Of a stretch of DNA of 18,912 nucleotides, positions 14,891-18,912 are shown piece by piece; position 1 is the first letter of the stretch; the number at the start of each line of letters is the position of its first letter. The stretch spans positions 1 through 18,912 of the forward strand of contig NZ_DASVMI010000004.1 in NCBI RefSeq assembly GCF_036384435.1, in the 5' to 3' direction. Made by a program: the position numbers and the translations under genes. Below the pieces are notes generated by a model. That model made no database searches, had not been told where the DNA came from, and saw only the letters and a program-made list of their open reading frames with translations. Origin of the DNA: GSA-30 sp036384435 (GTDB lineage: Bacteria; Pseudomonadota; Gammaproteobacteria; Xanthomonadales; Rhodanobacteraceae).

Positions 14891-15834
14891 GCTTCCTCCG
14901 CGCTGCGCGGTGCAGCCGGAAGGCGCAGGCGCGAAAGAAAACCCAGCGACAGATAGGCGGCCATGTGCCACGCCAGGCTGGCCACGTGGCCGCGCAGGTA
15001 GGCGATCTTGGCGGCGATGTAATGGGTCTGCGCCTTCAACAGGCTGCGATACGGCTCGTCGAACAGTTCGATGCGACGCAACGCCACCTGGCGCGATTCC
15101 ATCAGGTTGATCACGCGGGTCGCGATATGGCGCGTCTTGCTGAGATTGGTCTCATGCAGGCGATAGGCACACACCGGCACGTCGACGAAGCCCACGGCAT
15201 CGCGTGCAGCCAGACGCAGGAACATGTCCCAGTCGTCGATGCGCAAACCCTCGCTCCAGCGCGACACGGTCTCCAGAACACTCTTGCGGATCAACGTCAC
15301 CGGGCCGCCGACGGCCCACTGGCTGATCACCGCGCGGCGAATGCCATCGTCGGATACGTAGAGCCGCTTGTCCGCGCCGTGCAGGTCGCACATGCCACTG
15401 TCATGCAGCTTGTGTCCTTGCTGGTCGATCACGATCGAGTCCCCGATGACCGCGCCCTTACCCGGATGGGTCAGCAGATAACGCACCAGGGCATCCAGGC
15501 CGCCAGGCAAGAAGTAATCGTCACTGGCGCCCAGGCGCAGGAACTCGCCATGAGCACGCGCGGCCAGTTCATTGAGCGTGGCGGCAATGCCCTTGTTCGG
15601 CCGGCTGACGTATTCGATCGCCACCTCACCCTCATGGCGCGCCACCCAGTCGGCGATGCAGGCGGCCGTGCCATCGGTCGACCCATCATCGATGATCACG
15701 ATTTCCTTCGCCGGATAAGGGTCTTCCAGCACGCTATCCAGGCAGCGCGTGACGAAGCGCTCGTGATTGAACGCGGGAATCAGCACGGATACCAGCGGCA
15801 TCATCGCCGCACCCTCGGCCACGTCGCCCGCCAT
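14887..15834 (-). CDS. Family 2 glycosyltransferase (GT-A)
   Basis: The protein has 315 residues. The GT-A nucleotide-binding fold is clear: PLVSVLIPAFNHE (13-25), IVIIDDGSTDGT (45-56), the SDD metal-binding triad equivalent in LGASDDYFLPGG (104-106), and a catalytic-base region RIDDWDMFLRLA (198-209). It is therefore a cytoplasmic, probably inverting, transferase acting on the undecaprenyl-linked repeat unit. Start: the ATG at 15832-15834 follows the flippase stop by one base (TGA C ATG), with GGGGAG upstream. A start at the Met pair ten residues on, preceded by GAGGG, is also possible. It overlaps wzy by ATGA. The sugar cannot be told, but transfer of the amino-dideoxyhexose made by the upstream genes is plausible. 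Confidence 0.88.
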   Translation of the reverse strand: MAGDVAEGAAMMPLVSVLIPAFNHERFVTRCLDSVLEDPYPAKEIVIIDDGSTDGTAACIADWVARHEGEVAIEYVSRPNKGIAATLNELAARAHGEFLRLGASDDYFLPGGLDALVRYLLTHPGKGAVIGDSIVIDQQGHKLHDSGMCDLHGADKRLYVSDDGIRRAVISQWAVGGPVTLIRKSVLETVSRWSEGLRIDDWDMFLRLAARDAVGFVDVPVCAYRLHETNLSKTRHIATRVINLMESRQVALRRIELFDEPYRSLLKAQTHYIAAKIAYLRGHVASLAWHMAAYLSLGFLSRLRLPAAPRSAEEA

Positions 15835-15835
15835 G

Positions 15836-17086
15836 TCAGAGTCTCCCCAGGTAGCGCCGCACCACCAGCGCGTTGAACAACAAGTACAGCGTGTAGTTGA
15901 CGGTAAACGCATACATCGCGCCCACCAGACCGAAGTGCGCGGTGAACACGTAGACCAACAACAAGTAGCTCAGTGCGAAAACGAACTCCGACAGCACGAA
16001 CAACCGTGTCATGGCCTTGGCCAGCATCACGTAGGAGAGAACGAACGAGGCGATCTTGACCACATCGCCCAACAGCTGCGGCGCGTACAACGCATTGGCT
16101 GCGCCGAAATCCCCCGTGAAGAGCAGCCAGGTCACCACGTCGCGCAACAGGTACACGCCCAATGCCAGCACCGCCACAGCCGGCATCAGGTAGCGATAAG
16201 CCAGGCGCAACTCCCGCGCCAGCGCGCTGCGCTCAGTCGTGGCCGACAGCTTGGGCAGGTAATAGATATTGATCGCCGTGGTCAGGAACAGCAGGTAGGC
16301 ATCGGATACGCGTGTAACCGCCTGCCAGTACCCGACCTGCTCCCAACCGAAATGGGCCGCCAGATGATCGCGCACGGCGATGTTCACCAGCGGCGGCAGC
16401 AAGGCCGAGGCGAGTGTCATGGTGGAAAACGCCGCCAGCCGGCGCGCCATGCCCGCATCGAAACGCGCGCGCAACATGCCAGGCTTGAAATAGTCGCTGC
16501 GTGCCAGCGCCGGCATGCCGATCACCAGCCATAGCACTTGCCCCACCACCAACGCCAGCAACGCGCCATACAACGCGAACCAGTGCGCCAGTGCGAGCAT
16601 CAGGGCCACGCCGAGCAGCGATCCGGCGACCTGGATCATTGCCAGCCTGCGCACGTCCATGAAGCCGTTGATGACCGACAACACATAGTTGAGCAAGGCG
16701 ATACCCAACTGGGCCACCGCCAGCACGCGTATCAGGCTTGCGTAACCGCGATCGCCAAACAACCAGCCCGCCAGAGGCTCGGCCAGCCACAGGGCCACGC
16801 AGGCGATGACGCACGAGGTACACAGCGCGTACCACAATGCCGCCCCCAGCAGGCGCGCAAGCCGGCGTGCATCGTCACGGTATTCGGCCACGTACTTGAC
16901 CACGCCGGCACTGATGCCGCCACCGGCCAGCACCGCGAGCAGCGAAACCAGGCTGACGAACTGCCCCAGGCGCCCGACACCCACGGGACCGGCGATCCAT
17001 GCCACCAGCTTCACCGCCACCAGCGCGGCAAGCAGGCGCGCGGCGGTCGCCGCGGCGGAGTAAATGCCTGTGCGCACGATATTCAT
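15836..17086 (-). CDS. wzx: WzxE-like lipid-linked oligosaccharide flippase
   Basis: The protein has 416 residues and about 12 hydrophobic helices over its whole length, as in MATE-like Wzx flippases. Several stretches recall enterobacterial-common-antigen WzxE from memory: GPVGVGRLGQF, GGGISAGVVKYVAEY, QVGYWQAVTRVSDAYL, LRDVVTWLLF and APQLLGDVVKIASFV. The family moves undecaprenyl-diphosphate repeat units from the cytoplasmic to the periplasmic face. The start codon ATG (17084-17086) overlaps the transaminase stop by ATGA. Enterobacterial ECA operons also place an acetyltransferase and a sugar transaminase directly before wzxE, and the same order is seen here. The rest of the operon is not ECA-like, so the flipped unit need not be the ECA trisaccharide. 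Confidence 0.9.
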   Translation of the reverse strand: MNIVRTGIYSAAATAARLLAALVAVKLVAWIAGPVGVGRLGQFVSLVSLLAVLAGGGISAGVVKYVAEYRDDARRLARLLGAALWYALCTSCVIACVALWLAEPLAGWLFGDRGYASLIRVLAVAQLGIALLNYVLSVINGFMDVRRLAMIQVAGSLLGVALMLALAHWFALYGALLALVVGQVLWLVIGMPALARSDYFKPGMLRARFDAGMARRLAAFSTMTLASALLPPLVNIAVRDHLAAHFGWEQVGYWQAVTRVSDAYLLFLTTAINIYYLPKLSATTERSALARELRLAYRYLMPAVAVLALGVYLLRDVVTWLLFTGDFGAANALYAPQLLGDVVKIASFVLSYVMLAKAMTRLFVLSEFVFALSYLLLVYVFTAHFGLVGAMYAFTVNYTLYLLFNALVVRRYLGRL

Positions 17087-18195
17087 GGTGTCGACACGAA
17101 TGCCATGCAGGCATCGATGACGTGGTCGACCTGCTCGTCGGTCAGCGACGGCCCGATGGGCAGACTGAGCACTTCACGGTGCAATTGCTCGGTGACCGGC
17201 AACTGCAAGTGATGCAGCGTTGGATAGGCCGGTTGGCGATGCGGCGGCACGGGATAATGGATGAGCGTCTGCACGCCCAAGCCAAGCAGATGCTCGCGCA
17301 AGGCATCGCGCTGCGCACAACGCAACACGAACAGATGCCAGACATGGGCTGGCTCGTGCGCCACGGCCGGTACGATGATGGCCGGATGCCGGATGCCCAC
17401 GCGATACCGCGCGGCCAGCACCCGGCGTCGCTGCGTATCTTCATCGAGATAGCGCAGTTTTACGCGAAGCAACGCCGCCTGCATCTCATCCAGCCGCGAA
17501 TTCATGCCCTGCATCAGGTGACTGTATTTTTCGCGCGACCCGTAGTTGCGCAGGGCCCGGATACATTCGGCCAGATCGTCATCGGCAGTGACCACCGCGC
17601 CAGCGTCGCCCAGCGCGCCCAGGTTCTTGCCCGGAAAGAAGCTGAAACCGGCCGCGTGACCGAAGCTGCCTGCCTTGCGGCCATCGAGCTGTGCGCCATG
17701 GGCCTGCGCGGCATCCTCGATCAATAGCAGGCCATGACGATCGGCGATATCCCGCAGCGCCGCCATGTCCGCGAGCTGACCGTACAGGTGCACCGCCAGG
17801 ATGGCGCGTGTGCGCGGACCGATAGCCGCCTCGGTGCGCGAGGTGTCGAGATTGAACGTACGCGGATCGGGTTCCACCACCACCGGGCGAAGGCCATTTC
17901 CGGTGACCGCCAAAAAGCTGGCGATGAAGGTATTGCCGGGCACGATGACCTCGTCGCCCTCTCGCAACGACCCCAAGGCCATGTAACCGCGTAGGATCAG
18001 CATCAGCGCGTCCAGTCCGTTGCCGACGCCCAGGGCATGAGGCATGCCGCAATAGGCCGCGAACTCGCGCTCGAAGGCGGCCAGTTCCTCGCCCAGCACA
18101 TACCAGCCCGAATCGATCACGCGCGCCGCGGCTGCCTTGAGTTCGTCGGCGTGACGCGCGTTGATGTCGCGCAAGCTCAGGAAGGGCACGTCCAT
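17083..18195 (-). CDS. PLP-dependent nucleotide-sugar transaminase, FdtB/QdtB type
   Basis: The protein has 370 residues of the DegT/DnrJ/EryC1 family. Visible marks are ALGVGNGLDALMLILRGY (54-71), GDEVIVPGNTFIAS (80-93), IEDAAQAHGA (159-168, D161 contacting the PLP nitrogen) and FSFFPGKNLGALGDAGA (184-200) with the Schiff-base lysine K190. The opening FLSLRDINARHADEL and the SGWYVLGEE segment are those of dTDP-3-oxo-6-deoxyhexose transaminases that make dTDP-Fuc3N or dTDP-Qui3N, rather than the WecE or PseC types. It therefore probably supplies a 3-amino-3,6-dideoxyhexose. The matching 3,4-ketoisomerase (FdtA/QdtA) and RmlA/RmlB are not in the window and would be expected further upstream. 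Start: ATG at 18193-18195 in a TGATG junction; a GTG four codons earlier is the alternative. Galacto versus gluco product cannot be decided here. Confidence 0.88.
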   Translation of the reverse strand: MDVPFLSLRDINARHADELKAAAARVIDSGWYVLGEELAAFEREFAAYCGMPHALGVGNGLDALMLILRGYMALGSLREGDEVIVPGNTFIASFLAVTGNGLRPVVVEPDPRTFNLDTSRTEAAIGPRTRAILAVHLYGQLADMAALRDIADRHGLLLIEDAAQAHGAQLDGRKAGSFGHAAGFSFFPGKNLGALGDAGAVVTADDDLAECIRALRNYGSREKYSHLMQGMNSRLDEMQAALLRVKLRYLDEDTQRRRVLAARYRVGIRHPAIIVPAVAHEPAHVWHLFVLRCAQRDALREHLLGLGVQTLIHYPVPPHRQPAYPTLHHLQLPVTEQLHREVLSLPIGPSLTDEQVDHVIDACMAFVSTP

Positions 18196-18912
18196 CACAA
18201 TACCCACTCGTAGAAATCATGCACCACACCGCGCGCACCGAAGTGCTCCTTCTGAGCCACCAGCCCGGCATTGAGTACGGTGCCGCCTTGCTCGGTGGAA
18301 ATACCAAAGGCGAAATACTCGCGATCGGCATAGTCTTCGCCGATCAGGCCCGCCAGCAGAAAACTCAGCGCATCCACGCGACGCCCTTCCTCGGAGGCGG
18401 CCATGTACTGCGTGTGCACTACACGCCCGAAGTCGTACACCAGGGTGCTCGCCAGCAAGGTGTCGCCCCGGCGCGCCTCATGCAGCACGATGCTTTCCGG
18501 AAAGCGCCGCATCAGCAGATGCAGCTCATCCAGACTGTGCGTCGGCGTGGCGCCATGGCGATGCAGTACTTCGCGCAGCAAGGCATGGAAGGCCTGCGGA
18601 TCGGCCTGACGCTGCCGCACCACGCCAGCCTTGACGGCCTTGTTGATCGCGGCTTTGCGCCCCTGCGTGGCCAGCGCTCCGGCACGCAGCGCGATCGCCG
18701 AAGACAGGTCGCGCCGCACCAGTCGCGCACCGGCGCGATGCAGCGCGTACAGGTCTTCCTCGGCAGGAATATCGTGATAGATATGCGGTACGGCCTTGTA
18801 CAACAACGAACGCACGCCCTGTGCGCGATAGTGCGCGCCCAGCATCTCGAATACCGCCAGCGTCGATTCCGCGCGCAGCGCTGGCGTCGAAAGCAGGCCG
18901 CCATAGGTCAGG
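18195..18912 (-). CDS. GNAT/FemAB-like acyltransferase, C-terminal part (runs off the right edge)
   Basis: The frame is open to the window end; 238 residues are visible and the true start is outside. The first visible residues, LTYGGLLS, and the closing region (FAFGIST, then GLVAQKEHFGARGVVHDFYEW) match the FemAB/BioF2-type GNAT proteins often found in O-antigen loci, usually 300-350 residues long. The gene ends in a TGATG junction with the sugar transaminase, so it is likely to acylate the amino group that enzyme installs. This would parallel FdtC/QdtC, although those are usually left-handed beta-helix enzymes. An internal ATG at 18845 exists but would lose the conserved LTYGG segment. The acyl group is unknown; acetyl is the default guess. 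Confidence 0.8.
   Translation of the reverse strand, partial: LTYGGLLSTPALRAESTLAVFEMLGAHYRAQGVRSLLYKAVPHIYHDIPAEEDLYALHRAGARLVRRDLSSAIALRAGALATQGRKAAINKAVKAGVVRQRQADPQAFHALLREVLHRHGATPTHSLDELHLLMRRFPESIVLHEARRGDTLLASTLVYDFGRVVHTQYMAASEEGRRVDALSFLLAGLIGEDYADREYFAFGISTEQGGTVLNAGLVAQKEHFGARGVVHDFYEWVL

Noticed and set aside
14866..15876. Plus-strand open frame of 336 codons
   Set aside because: It is antisense to the GT2 gene, which has DDGSTDGT and SDD motifs on the other strand; the composition is typical of high-GC shadows.

Overview
The window reads as a chromosomal accessory region of a high-GC gammaproteobacterium. A Xanthomonadales/Rhodanobacteraceae-type host (Dyella, Luteibacter or Rhodanobacter-like) is my best inference, from codon usage, the signal-peptide-bearing Rhs protein and the layout of the polysaccharide locus. 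Every gene I accept lies on the minus strand, so transcription runs from high to low coordinates.

Left edge (1-140): the end of an IS3-family insertion sequence, with its terminal inverted repeat and the first 30 codons of orfA. Then 141-433 holds no recognisable gene, followed by a Rho-independent terminator (about 434-463). Next comes a two-gene polymorphic toxin module. A 1519-residue secreted Rhs/YD-repeat protein (906-5465) ends in a 144-residue variable tip. It is followed after one base by a 132-residue four-helix membrane protein (506-904) that is best explained as its immunity protein. The 5' leader of rhs (about 5466-5716) contains a possible promoter and a possible 42-codon ORF. 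The spacer 5717-6196 contains only an AT-rich imperfect inverted repeat, and a 14-bp tandem repeat spans the end of the next gene.

Right two thirds (6197-18912): one tightly packed Wzx/Wzy-type polysaccharide operon. In transcription order it holds a GNAT-type acyltransferase (cut by the window edge), an FdtB/QdtB-type PLP sugar transaminase, a WzxE-like flippase, a GT2 glycosyltransferase, a Wzy-like polymerase and a Wzz-like chain-length regulator. Then comes an unusual block: methyltransferase, Atz/Trz-type amidohydrolase, second methyltransferase and cobalamin-binding radical SAM enzyme. Two GT-B (GT4-type) glycosyltransferases close the operon. Many junctions are ATGA or TGATG overlaps, so most of the chain is probably translationally coupled.

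The first genes point to a surface glycan containing a dTDP-3-amino-3,6-dideoxyhexose that is N-acylated, flipped, polymerised and length-controlled. The four-enzyme block is not part of a standard O-antigen set and is the best candidate for an undescribed glycan-tailoring or small-molecule pathway. The Rhs tip/immunity pair is the second candidate. All identities come from reading motifs by eye; no database search was run.
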